Positions 11,640-21,454 of a stretch of 64,000 nt of DNA are shown here, piece after piece. Made by a program: the position numbers and the translations under genes. The stretch spans positions 51,362,030 to 51,426,029 of the forward strand of contig JAVIAB010000051.1 of NCBI GenBank assembly GCA_032433765.1, written 5' to 3'. This DNA is from Megaustenia siamemsis (Eukaryota > Mollusca > Gastropoda > Stylommatophora > Ariophantidae). Position 1 is the first letter of the stretch, and each line of letters begins with the position of its first letter. The notes under the pieces were generated by a model, which saw nothing but the letters and a program-made list of their open reading frames with translations, made no database searches and was not told the DNA's origin.

Positions 11640-11886
11640 TTCGATCATCATCAAGTCTTTTTCTACCTTTTTAGCTCCCAGTGGAGCATAGGTCTTCAAC
11701 AAACACTTTCTAAGTCGTTCTGTTTTTTTTTTTGCCATTCTTTTAAGATCATTCCATGTCTTCCCCATTATCTTCATCTCTGCTTCCATCTGTCTTCTCC
11801 AAGAATTCTTTGGTCTTCCTTTTTGTTTTTTCCCTGGGGATTCCAAAAAAGGGTCTGTTGTATAATACTCTCATTTGGCTTCCTGT
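11640..11886 (-). mobile_element. LINE family D, 3' fragment with (GAT)n tail
   Basis: On the minus strand: GRPKNSWRRQMEAEMK, MGKTWNDLKRMAKK and LLKTYAPLGAKKVEKD, then GATGATGAT. It matches the copy at 13565-13860. It is truncated near 11886 and has no intact frame. Confidence 0.8.
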
Positions 11887-12239
11887 TCGTTTAGGGTACG
11901 TACATTCCAAGATGCCAATTCTGGCGGATTTCCTGGTAGACAAAAGGTGAGTCGGCAACCCGGACTCCTTACGGCTTTCTCCGGCTTGCGTCATATGTAT
12001 CTTAGACAGAGAGCCCTTATCTTTCCTGGATGGCGGATTTATTTTTTCTCTTTTCTTTGACTTGTCCATATTTGTTATATTTTTCGGCTTATTTTTTTTT
12101 ACAATATGGTATAGCCAGTGCCATGCCCAACCCTCCGTTCTCGCCTCTTACGAACATGCCTGGTAGGGTACAGCGCCGCTATTCTTTACTCCCCTTTCAG
12201 GCCCCCGCAGCGCACGGGCGTCATCGTCAAGTACCGTGC
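11887..12239. other. Unassigned sequence
   Basis: Includes a GC-richer patch near 12120-12240. No element or gene recognised. Confidence 0.4.
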
Positions 12240-12740
12240 CTAAAACCGAGTGATCGTGTTTCTCGACAACTTTCTGCCTCCACTGTTAAATGTCGGTTCT
12301 GCTGTGACTTTATTACATGATATTCTCTCGAGTTATCGGGTATCTCTTATCTATTCTTTTATCCTAATCTATTCTTTCCTCTATTTTCACATTATGTTCC
12401 AGCTGTTCCCTTCTCATCACACCCCCCCCCCCACCCTCACAAAAAAAGATTGCAATTGCTTCCCCTTGATATCAGAAGCAAGTTTTTTTTTTTGCTTTGA
12501 CGTTACGGATACTCTTGTTAGCTGTCAATACAGTTCTCAGCATTCTTCTGTAGAGCCACATTGCTGTGTTCTCATTTTTCCGATTGGCCATGTTTCATTA
12601 ACCATATGTCAAGACTGGTTCTATATAACACTTCCATGATTAGAGTTTGTGATTGTGCAATATCGTTTTTACCCTTTCAAATATTGTCTTTGCATGAGCT
12701 TTTTATATCCTCGTTAGTTTGGAACTCTAAACAGGTAATT
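12240..12740 (-). mobile_element. LINE family A2, old degenerate copy
   Basis: Its complement still shows the A2 3' end (GATCGTGTTTCTCGACAACTTTC at the start, against GATCATGTCTCTCCACAAC elsewhere), the TTCCAGCTGTTCCCTTCTCAT block, the region of the first finger of the C-terminus and the CTGGTTCTATATAACA block. Many stops, a C-run at 12421-12432 and indels make it the most decayed A2 copy here. Confidence 0.65.
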
Positions 12741-12839
12741 TCAAAAAGGAAGCAATTCGATCGTCAGCCTTTTCGTTTATTAACACAGCAGAAAATATTT
12801 TTTTTTTCATTTTCAACCCAGTACTAAAAAATATCGCAT

Positions 12840-13005
12840 GTTTTGGGCCGATGCAGTCGGATCTGTTGGGCCGAAATGCACAAATATCACAGTTCTACTG
12901 CAAGTCGCAACACGCTCACTTAACGCCCTTTGAAGGGCGGATGTTGATGTGTAGCTATTCTTTCAGTTATCGAATGAACGCTAGCAAACGAACGAACCTG
13001 TGCCT
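12840..13005 (+). repeat. Dispersed repeat with VGxVGPK coding remnant, copy 2
   Basis: Partner of 660-830. It reads VGSVGPKCTNIT, then a leucine-rich stretch and SLNAL ending in a stop. It directly precedes LINE family I, so it may belong to that element's 5' region, but copy 1 has no LINE beside it. Confidence 0.4.
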
Positions 13006-13071
13006 TTGTCATCGTTTAACAGTATAGTAACAGCATAATACGAAGCATACTATGAAGATCTATATACAGTT

Positions 13072-13564
13072 ATGAAGCAAGTGAAATCTTCAGACATCTT
13101 GAGTGTAATGGGAGACATGAACGCTAAAGTAGGAAAAGGTAGATATAAGACCATTATAGGAAATCATGGGTTTGGAAAAAGAAATAACAGAGGAGAAAGC
13201 TTAATTCAATTTTGTGAAGAAAACAGGCTGATAATATGTAACACCTTCTTTGAGCAAAAGAAAAAAATTTATACACATGGAAAAGCCCTGGAAATAGGAA
13301 GAGGGATCAAATAGATTACATAATGATAAAAGACAGATTCCGGAACAGCGTCAAGAAAGCCAAAACCTATCCAGGAGCAGATATTAATTCAGATCACAAT
13401 CCTGTAATGATTAAAATGAAAATCAAATTAAAGAGAAAGAAAGAAAAGACTAATTCAGCAATACCAATAGATATAACAGCCTTAAATCAGAAAGATGTAA
13501 AAAACTTATACTGCACAAGTAAAGAGCATATATCAGAAGCTGCTAGAAGAAGGGATTGAGCAGT
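13072..13564 (+). pseudogene. LINE family I endonuclease remnant
   Basis: Part of an APE/EEP-type endonuclease. 13072-13314 holds VMGDMNAKVG and a NRLIICNT-F strand; 13323-13559 (another frame) holds DRFRN, GADINSDHNPV and a lysine-rich linker. The N-terminal third, with the catalytic Glu, is not found upstream, so the element is 5'-truncated. The frame breaks near 13300, inside the segment that would carry the Gln-Ile-Asp strand. It ends at the target duplication of the family D insertion. Confidence 0.75.
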
Positions 13565-14445
13565 CTTCTACTTCTTCTACCTTTTTAGCTCCCAGTGGAA
13601 CATAAGTCTTCAACAAACACTTTCCAAGTCGTTCTGTTTTTTGCCATTCTTTTAAGATCATTCCATGTCTTCCCCATCATCTTCATCTCTGCTTCTATCT
13701 GTATTCTCCAAGAATTCCTTGGTCTTCCACTTTGTCTTTTCCCCTGGGGATTCCAAAAAAGGGCCTGTTGTGTAATACTCTCAGTTGGCTTCCGCAGTGT
13801 GTTTCCTATCCAGCGCCATTGTCGTCGCTGTATCTCTTTATCCACTGGTATTTGACTGGTACATTTCCATAATTCTATGTTAGTGGTTTTGTCCTGCCAT
13901 TTCCATCCTTTTATTCTGTGTAAGCATCCATTAATGAAAGTCTGTATCTTCAAGATTGTCAGTTTCGTTGTTCTCCATGTTTCACAGATATATAATAGGA
14001 TCGACTTAACATTTGAGTTTGGAAATTTTTATTTTTGTATTTAACCTAATTTCTTTGGATTTCCGTATGTTTCCCAGAGCTCCTCTTGCTTTTGATATCC
14101 TTATTTTGGTATCATTTCCTGTTCCTCCCGTTTATCTATATTACTGCCCAGATATATGTAAGATTGTACGTCTAGTAGAGTTATTTCTCCTACTTTTATT
14201 TGGTTATTGCCAACTGCATTAATTCTCATAATGTTGGTCTTATCTCTATTAATTTTCAGTCCTAGCTGTTGTGATCTCTCATCAAGTATGCTCATTTTAT
14301 CCTGCATCTGTTAATGGCTATGTGATAGGTGAGATATGTCATCAGCAAAGTCTAAATCATCAAGTTGCTTGGCCAGTGACCACTGGATTCCATTTCTGTT
14401 GTTTTGAGTTATTTTCCTAATCAAATCTATGGCCAGTAGAGAGGA
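13565..14445 (-). mobile_element. LINE family D insertion in family I, 881 bp
   Basis: Flanked by the 11-bp duplication GATTGAGCAGT. Minus-strand coding remnants: 14307-14101, an RT post-catalytic part with LGLKINRDKT and YLGSNID; 13953-13585, the C-terminal region with QRRQWRWIGN, KRQSGRPRNSWR and KTWNDLKRMAKNR. A part reading FADDI lies further 5' near 14340-14360. The element is 5'-truncated, as usual for target-primed reverse transcription, and its 3' end is a short purine tail. Confidence 0.88.
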
Positions 14446-15175
14446 GATTGAGCAGTACAGAAGAGAAAATCCTGAAGAAATAGTCACAACCAAATGGCAA
14501 TGCATAAAAAGCAGCATACAAGAATCCTGTGACATCTTACCCAAAATGGAAAGTAATAAAAAACAAAAAAAAATTATAACTGACAACATCTTAGAAAAAT
14601 GGAAGAAAGAAGACAAGCCAAGAACACTGCCAGATACAAAGAAATTGATAATGAAATATGCAAAATGTGCAAAAAGGAAAAAGAAGACTGGCTCAACCAA
14701 AGATATTTAGAACTCAAAAATATGGTAAGTAAACAAAATTTAAGAAGGATGCACACAGAAATAAAGAGAATGACTAATAAAGACAAAAAAGCTGCAGGAA
14801 GCGGCTGTATCGCAAACAAAGAGAGAAGAATGCTAACAGACAACAAAGATATAATCAATAGATGGCAGGAATATATAGCAGAATTATTTCATGACAAAAG
14901 GGAGAAAAAACCATTGATAAAATGTACATCCAGCTATAAAATGTACATCCAGCTATAAAATGTACATCCAGCTATAAAATGTACATCCAGCTATAAAATG
15001 TACATCCAGCTACAAAAATCTGAAATCTGAAGTAGAAAAAGCTATAAAAACAATGAAAAGGGGAAAGGCAGCAGGACCTGACAATGTACAGATAGAGATG
15101 ATGCAGGCACTAGAAGATTTTGGCATTGAAGACACGAATGGCTTCAAACAGGATAGGAATTCTCATCGTTCATAT
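14429..15175 (+). pseudogene. LINE family I linker and start of reverse transcriptase
   Basis: Continues family I after the inner insertion. 14429-14710 and 14599-14958 hold a charged, lysine-rich linker with KKEKEDWLNQRY and NRWQEYIAELFHD, typical of the EN-RT spacer of RTE/CR1-type polymerases. 15053-15160 holds KRGKAAGPDN. The frame is broken between blocks and is distorted by a 20-bp array at 14922-15016. The RT catalytic part is absent. Confidence 0.75.
14922..15016. repeat. 20-bp tandem array inside LINE family I coding region, about 5 copies
   Basis: The unit AAATGTACATCCAGCTATAA repeats about five times. Both flanks are LINE coding sequence in the same orientation, so the array grew in place. 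As 20 is not a multiple of 3, it scrambles the frame. The TGTACA core is palindromic. Confidence 0.92.
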
Positions 15176-15835
15176 TGTTCTAGTGAACATGTTGCATTTT
15201 TTTTTGGGGGGGGGAGGGTTGGGGGGGGGGGGGGGCGCGCAGCTCACGATGTTTACCTGTAACGAATGTCACGTGACAATGACGAATACATCAAGACTAA
15301 ACAAGTGGTTTTGTCAAGTAAGACGATCTACAACACGATGTATCTTCGATCCAGAACATAACACTTACAATCAACGGGGAAGGGGGTAACGGTGGGTTTA
15401 GAAGACGATTGATTGATGAAATATTAGACACAGTATCGTGTACCAGTAAATCACAAAGCTTCGATCCGAAAAGTTTCATTTCCCGTTTAAAAAACAGTTC
15501 AAATATCAAGTCTAAAACAGATATAAAAAGAAAAAAAAAGAGGAAAGAAAAACTAATAATACGAAAAAAATCATCGATGCGTTTAGTTGTCCGTTAGCTG
15601 GCTGATTACCTAGCTAATTCGTTGGCTATTGGTTCCAGGTAGGTAGTTTGATTGCTTTCTTAATTGTTTGCTGGTTGGTTGGTCATCATATAATCCTTAT
15701 TGCATGTCAAGCAAATGCATAACTATTAGGATTTCTTCTTCAGTATATCCCCCAGTTTGTTGTAATGTTTCTTCTTTAGTTCTTGCATATAGCTCTTGAA
15801 TGTAATTTTCTCTTTCTAAAGTTCTGTTCTTTCAG
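15176..15835. other. Unassigned sequence with a G-run at about 15206-15235
   Basis: Nothing recognised apart from the G-run, broken once, which follows the LINE truncation point. Short ORFs in 15250-15600 are not supported by any family feature. Confidence 0.4.
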
Positions 15836-16052
15836 TCAGGTTACGGTTGTATATTTGAAACCATTAAATGAAACATTGACTCGTACATCCTTCCTGAAGA
15901 CATTTAGAATTTTAGCACGATTCAATGCTAGTCAAGTCTTCACAATAACTGTATCTGCAAGCGTGTCAGGCGTGGTTCGTTACCGCTCATTCAAAACGAA
16001 ACAAATTATCATCGACCCTGACTTCCTTAAAGAATCAATCCCCTGCTTTTGA
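15836..16052 (+). CDS. Possible terminal exon, extracellular-type beta-sandwich fragment
   Basis: A strong acceptor-like stretch (pyrimidine-rich, ending TTCTTTCAG at 15827-15835) is followed by 72 open codons to TGA at 16050-16052. The peptide alternates hydrophobic and polar residues (VTVVYLKP, FRILARF, VFTITVSASV, VRYRSF, IIIDP) and has two N-glycosylation sequons (NET, NAS), as in a fibronectin-type or Ig-like domain. No upstream exon is identified in the window. It may equally be a chance ORF or a retrocopy end. I do not assign a function. Confidence 0.25.
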
Positions 16053-16154
16053 GCCGTCTATTTAAGTCATTTGGGATGCTGATGAAAAAAGCACGGGTTT
16101 GTCTGCGTCTCCAGCCAAATTATAGATTTACGTACTGTCATGACCTCCATATTT

Positions 16155-16409
16155 GGGAAGCCGCGACAGCTCAGTGGTTAGTGAACTTGACTACAAAGGA
16201 CAAGAGGTAGGGCTCCATCCCAACCGCGGCTTCCGGTTCACCCAGCCTTTAATGTGTACCGGATTTTTTTCTGGGAAAGTAAAGCGGCACGGGCGTAATA
16301 TCGACCACATTACCCCAAAAATCATGTACCGAAGGTCTGTAAAATGTATGGTTACTAACACCATATTCCCTATACGCCAATTGGCGTGACGGGGGCACTT
16401 TACTTTACT
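16155..16409 (+). mobile_element. SINE-1 copy 1, tRNA-derived
   Basis: 255 bp, flanked by the 15-bp duplication ATGACCTCCATATTT (16140-16154 and 16410-16424). The 5' head is tRNA-like: an A-box-like AGCTCAGTGGTTAG and a B-box-like region GGGCTCCATCCC (other copies GGTTCGATCCC). The body includes GGCACGGGCGTAATA and CACCATATTCCCTATACGCC, and the end is GACGGGGGCACTTTACTTTAC. It is mobilised by a LINE in trans; its partner is not evident here. Confidence 0.93.
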
Positions 16410-16424
16410 ATGACCTCCATATTT

Positions 16425-16845
16425 AAGCTTCTCATGGTCACTGCGGAAGGGCCGCTATCCTTCTTAACAGTACTCAATCAGCTTGAGCCATGACAAACCG
16501 TCAGCACCGGATGTGACGAACATCATACTAATAAATAACTGCATTCTTCACAGAAGAGTTCTCAGAAACTAATGCTTGCTCTTCAGCCTCCAGTACCAGT
16601 GTGTTTAAATGTCTGAATTCTCTGACTATTTTAAGGAAGACAATTGAGTTATATGCGAGTCATCATCATTGCACTCCGAACCTCGCCAGCGTTGATATTG
16701 GTTAGCCCACAGACCTGTTTGATGACATTTTCTGCTCGGCCCACTCACGATTTGCCTCTTTTTAGCCTGGCACCCTTCCCTGTAAGGAAGACAATATGGA
16801 CGTGGAACATTCTATTGACTTGACTACTCATTTATCATCCGATTC
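16425..16845. other. Unassigned spacer between two inverted SINE-1 copies
   Basis: Contains a region near 16670-16790 with the composition of a decayed repeat; not identified. Confidence 0.35.
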
Positions 16846-16860
16846 AATGTTCTGAAGTAA

Positions 16861-17126
16861 GTAAGTAAAAAGTAAAGTAGCCCCGTCACGCCAAGTGGCG
16901 TATAGGGAATATGGTGTTAGTGACTATACATTTTACAGACCTTCGGCACATGATTTTTGGGGTTATGTGGTCGGTATTACGCCCGTGCTGCTTTACTTTC
17001 CCAGTAAAAAAATCCGGTACACATTAAAGGCTGGGTGAACCTGGAAGCCGTCGGTTGGGATCGAACCCTACCTCTTGTCCTTTGTAGTCCAGTTCACGAG
17101 TCAACCACTGAGCTATCGCGGCTCCC
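16861..17126 (-). mobile_element. SINE-1 copy 2
   Basis: Complement of the SINE-1 consensus, with the tRNA-like head at the right end (GGGAGCCGCGATAGCTCAG on the minus strand). A 15-bp duplication AATGTTCTGAAGTAA lies at 16846-16860 and 17127-17141. The 3' tail on the minus strand is TACTTTTTACTTAC. Confidence 0.95.
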
Positions 17127-17141
17127 AATGTTCTGAAGTAA

Positions 17142-17543
17142 ACAAACCTAATTAGCAACGTCATCGACTTGTCTCATATAAGAGTTTCCTCCTTTATTTA
17201 ACCACTGCCCTTTTCCAAAGTAAACCTCACAGTGCAGTGGATGTTGCATGTCGGCAGTGACTTCAAGACACACACATACTCTGCAAATATTAATTCTATC
17301 TTCAAGGTGAAAACCAAAGATAACGTATCGCCATACATATCGGGTCATTCGTAAATCCAAGTTTAATATACGTTACCTTTTTCTGTTTCCTCTCCAGTTT
17401 ATTTCTTTTTCATTTGATATAACTAAGTGTCGTCAGTATATACTGCTCAAAGAAAGGACCAGTCTCTTGTACAAAAACGATTCAGGTGTAACTGCTCACA
17501 TTCACCTGCAGCTGTTGTTTGCATTGCGGAAACCCAACTAGCT
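17142..17543. other. Unassigned sequence
   Basis: No gene or element recognised before the 30-bp array. Confidence 0.4.
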
Positions 17544-18762
17544 TTCATTACCACATGATCTACGTGCTTGACTCCCATTACCACATGATCTACGCGCTTG
17601 ACTCCCATTACCACATGATCTACGTGCTTGACTCCCATTACCACATGATCTACGTGCTTGACTCCCATTTCCACATGATCTACGTGCTTGACTCCCATTA
17701 CCACATGATCTACGTGCTTGACTCACAATACCACATGATCTACGTGCTTGACTCCCATTACCACATGATCTACTTGTTTGGCTTCCATTACCACATGATA
17801 TACGTGCTTGACTCTCATTACCACATGATCTATGTGCTTGACTCCCATTACCACATGATCTACATGCTTGACTCCCATTACCACATGAACTACGTGCTTG
17901 ACTCCCATTACCACATGATCTACGTGCATGTCTCCCATTACCATTACCACATGATCTACGTGCTTGGCTCCCATTACTATTACCACAAAGTCTACATGCT
18001 TGGCACCCATTACCACATGATCTACGTGTTAGGCTCCTAATACCACATGATCTACGTGCTTGGCTCCCAATACCACATAATCTACATGCTTGGCACCCAT
18101 TACCACATGATCCACGTGCTTGATCCCATTACCACATGATCTACGTGCTTGACTCCCATTACCACATGATCAACGTGCATGTCTCCCATTATCAGTACCA
18201 CATGATCTGCATGCTTGGCACCCATTACGACATGATCTACGTGCTTGGCTCCCATCATCATATGATCTACGTGCATGTCTCCCATTACCAATACCACATG
18301 ATCTACGTGCTTGGCTCCCATTACCACATGATCTGCATGCTGTGCACACATTACCACATGATCTACGTGTTAGACTCCTAATACCACATGATCTACGTGC
18401 TTGGCTCCCATTACCACATGATCTACGTGCTTGGCTCCCATTACCACATGATCTACGTGTTAGGCTCCCATTACCACATGATCTACGTGTTAGGCTCCCA
18501 TTACCACATGATCTACGTGCTTGGCTCCCATTACCACATGATCTACGTGTTAGGCTCCCATTACCACATGATCTACGTGCTTGGCTCCCATTACCACATG
18601 ATCTACGTGTTAGGCTCCCATTACCACATGATCTACGTGCTTGGCTCCCATTACCACATGATCTACGTGCTTGGCTCCCAATACCACATGATCTACGTGT
18701 TAAGCTCCTAATACCACATGATCTACGTGCTTGGCTCCCATTACCACATGATCTGCTTGCTC
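17544..18762. repeat. 30-bp tandem array, about 40 copies
   Basis: The unit core is CCACATGATCTACGTGCTTG followed by ACTCCCATTA or GCTCCCATTA. The left half has mainly the GACTCCC variant, the right half the GGCTCCC variant. In the middle (about 17920-18300) some units gain 6 extra bases (duplicated CCATTA/CCAATA). As 30 is divisible by 3, long ORFs with a ten-residue repeat run on both strands; these are artefacts of the period. Each unit carries a CACATG E-box-like hexamer. Confidence 0.95.
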
Positions 18763-19759
18763 GATAGACGTAAAAGTTCAATTAATTCAAACTTCTAGTC
18801 ATTGGTTTTTTTTGTGTGCACAAATTTTCTCCACAAATGCCTAACACAGACTCAAGATTGATGTTTGTGTAATCACAATCGATTGTTCTGAGAATCAAGC
18901 TGTAATTGCCTTAGATTAATGAGAATCCTTGTGCCTGACAACCACCAGCTGGGTGTGAAGGTCAGTTCTATTTCAAGTTACCTGGCGACCTGCTTCCGAT
19001 ATCTGCTTAGATGATACACTTCGACGTCTTTAGCGTAGGTCCTTCACTGTCCTTCCCGCTCGCATACTATTCGTGTGGCATAGGCATTGAACACCACTGA
19101 AAGATACTGTTAAAGCTCGTGGTAGACCGAAGCGTATTATTGTTAGCTCCGAGATCCACACACAATAAACATCACCTTTTTCTAGAAGGAACAACCTACT
19201 TCCGCAATTTTAGACCGGCAGTTACTTGTTTGGCAAGGTAACACAAAATCTTAGAGTAGACTCCCTTTTAAGACTATGATGAAACTGTACAAGATTACTC
19301 TTTCTTTCAACTTAGTCTACGAATAATCACATGTAATGATCTATTTGTGCAACGAAATGGACATGACGCAATGACCACACGGCAACCACTATTTTAACAG
19401 TCAAATAGGAGCTTTTCAACTCAGTGCCACCAGAATTTTTTTTTTAACTTTGGAAAAGCTACTTATGGAGTGTGAACTATTCAGGACAAGTAGGAATGCG
19501 GTTATTTAAATGTTAATCCGTAGGGAAATAAAGCAAAAATAAAAACATCACAGTCCAGTTACGACATGCTGACTAGGCAAACACGAAGAAGTGGTATGCA
19601 TATTGGTGAAAAAGAGGGGGGGGGGCATAAAATATCATTAACGATATCATATCAGAGGGGGCCGATAACGACGTGACAGTAAGGGCTGACAATGACATCA
19701 AGGAGAATGATATTAAACGACGATGATAATCACATCTGGACAGAGCTTACATCAGGTGT
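18763..19759. other. Unassigned sequence
   Basis: About 1 kb without recognisable gene, RNA or element. Confidence 0.4.
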
Positions 19760-19773
19760 AATCAGTCATATAA

Positions 19774-20030
19774 ATAGTAAAGTAAAGAACCCCGTCACGC
19801 CAAGTGGCGTATAGGAAATATGGTGTTAGAGACAATAATTTTTACAGATCTTCGGCACATGCTTTTTTGGGTAATGTGGTCGGTATTACGCCCGTGCCGC
19901 TTTACTTACCCAGAAAAAATCCGGTACTCTTTAAAGGCTGGGTGAGCCTGGAAGCCGTCGATCAGGATTGAACCCGACCTCTTGTCCTTTGTAGTCCATT
20001 TCACTAACCACTGAGCTATCACGACTCCCT
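19774..20030 (-). mobile_element. SINE-1 copy 3
   Basis: A 14-bp target duplication with one mismatch (AATCAGTCATATAA at 19760-19773, AATCAATCATATAA at 20031-20044). The tRNA-like head lies at the right end; the B-box is changed to GGTTCAATCC. The body is diverged from other copies, so it is older. Confidence 0.9.
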
Positions 20031-20044
20031 AATCAATCATATAA

Positions 20045-20584
20045 GAACGATCAACCATTACAACTAACGAGTGATAACGATGGATCACCTCTAGCTGCTG
20101 GAATATTACATATTCATTATTCTTCTCTAACGGACGACAGAACTGTGAATACGAGTAACAAATAGTCCAATGGCACTTTATATTTTTATGTCTCTCTAAC
20201 TAGAACTCATGAAAGCTAACTCATCAACAATACCTCAAAAGCTAGCTCGCACTGTCGACTCGAACTTGCTTGAAGAGTGCTACATGGATGACGTCATGGG
20301 ACGCACCAAAATGGCAGCTTATTTATATTCGAGCTATGGACTAAGCAATGTTTACATTGAACACCACGATATATGTTATTTCAGCGAGTTGGCAGATTTT
20401 TGAAAATGTATTCAAGGGTTTGAACATAAATGTTTGTTCACAGTTCGTTAACCTTCGCTGTAGATAAAGTCGTTAATTCGATGACTTCGTTTCAGACGTT
20501 TGTGACCTTGGTAGCTAAGAACCTAACTTGTGCAAACGGATGGCATTGGCAAAGATCATTTTGAATCTATGAAGTGGGCTCATT
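20045..20584. other. Unassigned sequence upstream of the candidate gene
   Basis: Contains a 64-codon ORF at 20209-20403 with no family features. It could hold a promoter or intron of the ORF that follows. No clear TATA box or start signal can be defended. Confidence 0.35.
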
Positions 20585-21454
20585 TTGTGTTTAACTCAAA
20601 AGCATATGTGTTTTTTAACCAAAGACCTTTTTTTGGGGGGACTCAATGAAGATATCCCCGATGGAAGAATAAATTGTACTATTAGTCCCATAAATGATTC
20701 GCTTCCAGAGGTTTATGATGTAAACAAAGCAGTCTTGTCATTGCAAGTGAATAATGTCCACACCTATAATTGGTCAGGATTGTGTAGCAGCAGCAGCTTT
20801 ATAGCGAACACAGAAAACATCACAGGATTGTGCTGTTCTGAAACAGCTATGCCTTGCTACCCTAGAATTGCCTTTAATGGGATTACTGTGACCACAAACC
20901 ACTCTCCATGTGTGTGCCACATATTTACACCCCAGAAAGAAATACTGAATATAACAACATCATATGCCGTCTGTGATATTAATGACCACAGACCAGGAGC
21001 CTCCAGTATGATTGATACAACTGCTGCACCAAGCACTTCATCAGCAGAGCCATATCTATGGAATGTTAATCTGACATTGTTCTTGAATGATGTCCAAGTT
21101 AATGAGACATCAGAATCGTGTGGCGGCAGCTACAAGAAGGGAGCGGAGAACATCAAGTTCTGCTGCTATAAAGGAGACTTGCCTTGCTATCCCAGAATTG
21201 CCTTAAATGGGATCAATGTAGTTGAAAACTTCTCCTCTTGTGTAAACTACACATTTACATCTAAGAGTGAATCAGTGAAGGTCACAAAATCATATTCTCT
21301 CTGTGGTTTTACTAACTACAGGTCATATGGCTTCTGTTGGATTGGAAATGATAACTTACCACCACTGTGTGTCTATATGTTTGGAATTGGAGTCATCAAT
21401 GATGGCCTAACATCATCAAGTGCTACGACGATCATCATTTTCGGGAGGACGTGA
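20585..21454 (+). CDS. Putative extracellular protein exon with two tandem six-cysteine domains
   Basis: 289 open codons, the longest window ORF not explained by a repeat or known element. Two copies of one domain are offset by 110 residues. Copy 1 has Cys 67, 83, 84, 91, 109, 130; copy 2 has Cys 179, 193, 194, 201, 219, 240. Spacings after the CC pair are identical (6, 17 and 20 residues between). Both share PCYPRIA-x-NGI after the CC pair. Many N-glycosylation sequons (NCT, NDS, NWS, NIT, NHS, NLT, NET, NFS, NYT) and a Ser/Thr-rich linker (about 140-155) point to a secreted or surface glycoprotein. No signal peptide or Met start is convincing; a possible acceptor (TTTTTTAACCAAAG, 20611-20624) suggests an internal exon. 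The codons after about 245 may be intron read-through. I recognise no family. Confidence 0.5.
   Translation: MCLTQKHMCFLTKDLFLGGLNEDIPDGRINCTISPINDSLPEVYDVNKAVLSLQVNNVHTYNWSGLCSSSSFIANTENITGLCCSETAMPCYPRIAFNGITVTTNHSPCVCHIFTPQKEILNITTSYAVCDINDHRPGASSMIDTTAAPSTSSAEPYLWNVNLTLFLNDVQVNETSESCGGSYKKGAENIKFCCYKGDLPCYPRIALNGINVVENFSSCVNYTFTSKSESVKVTKSYSLCGFTNYRSYGFCWIGNDNLPPLCVYMFGIGVINDGLTSSSATTIIIFGRT

Larger units (their letters stand above)
13030..15175 (+). mobile_element. LINE family I, partial (endonuclease to start of RT), split by a family D insertion
   Basis: Two colinear blocks, 13030-13564 and 14446-15175, are separated by a minus-strand family D copy. The 11-bp sequence GATTGAGCAGT stands at 13554-13564 and at 14446-14456, the target duplication of that inner insertion. 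Block 1 holds endonuclease motifs GDMNAKVG and SDHNPV with a frameshift between them. Block 2 holds the linker and the RT start KRGKAAGPDN. It is truncated after 15175, next to a G-run. A 20-bp array sits inside at 14922-15016. Confidence 0.85.

Noticed and set aside
16155..16230. Functional tRNA gene in the SINE-1 heads
   Set aside because: A and B boxes are present but acceptor and anticodon stems do not close, and the unit recurs with a fixed 3' body and target duplications.
17519..18781. Histidine-tyrosine and serine-arginine repeat ORFs
   Set aside because: Product of a 30-bp period; 6-base insertions and variants do not respect a protein pattern.
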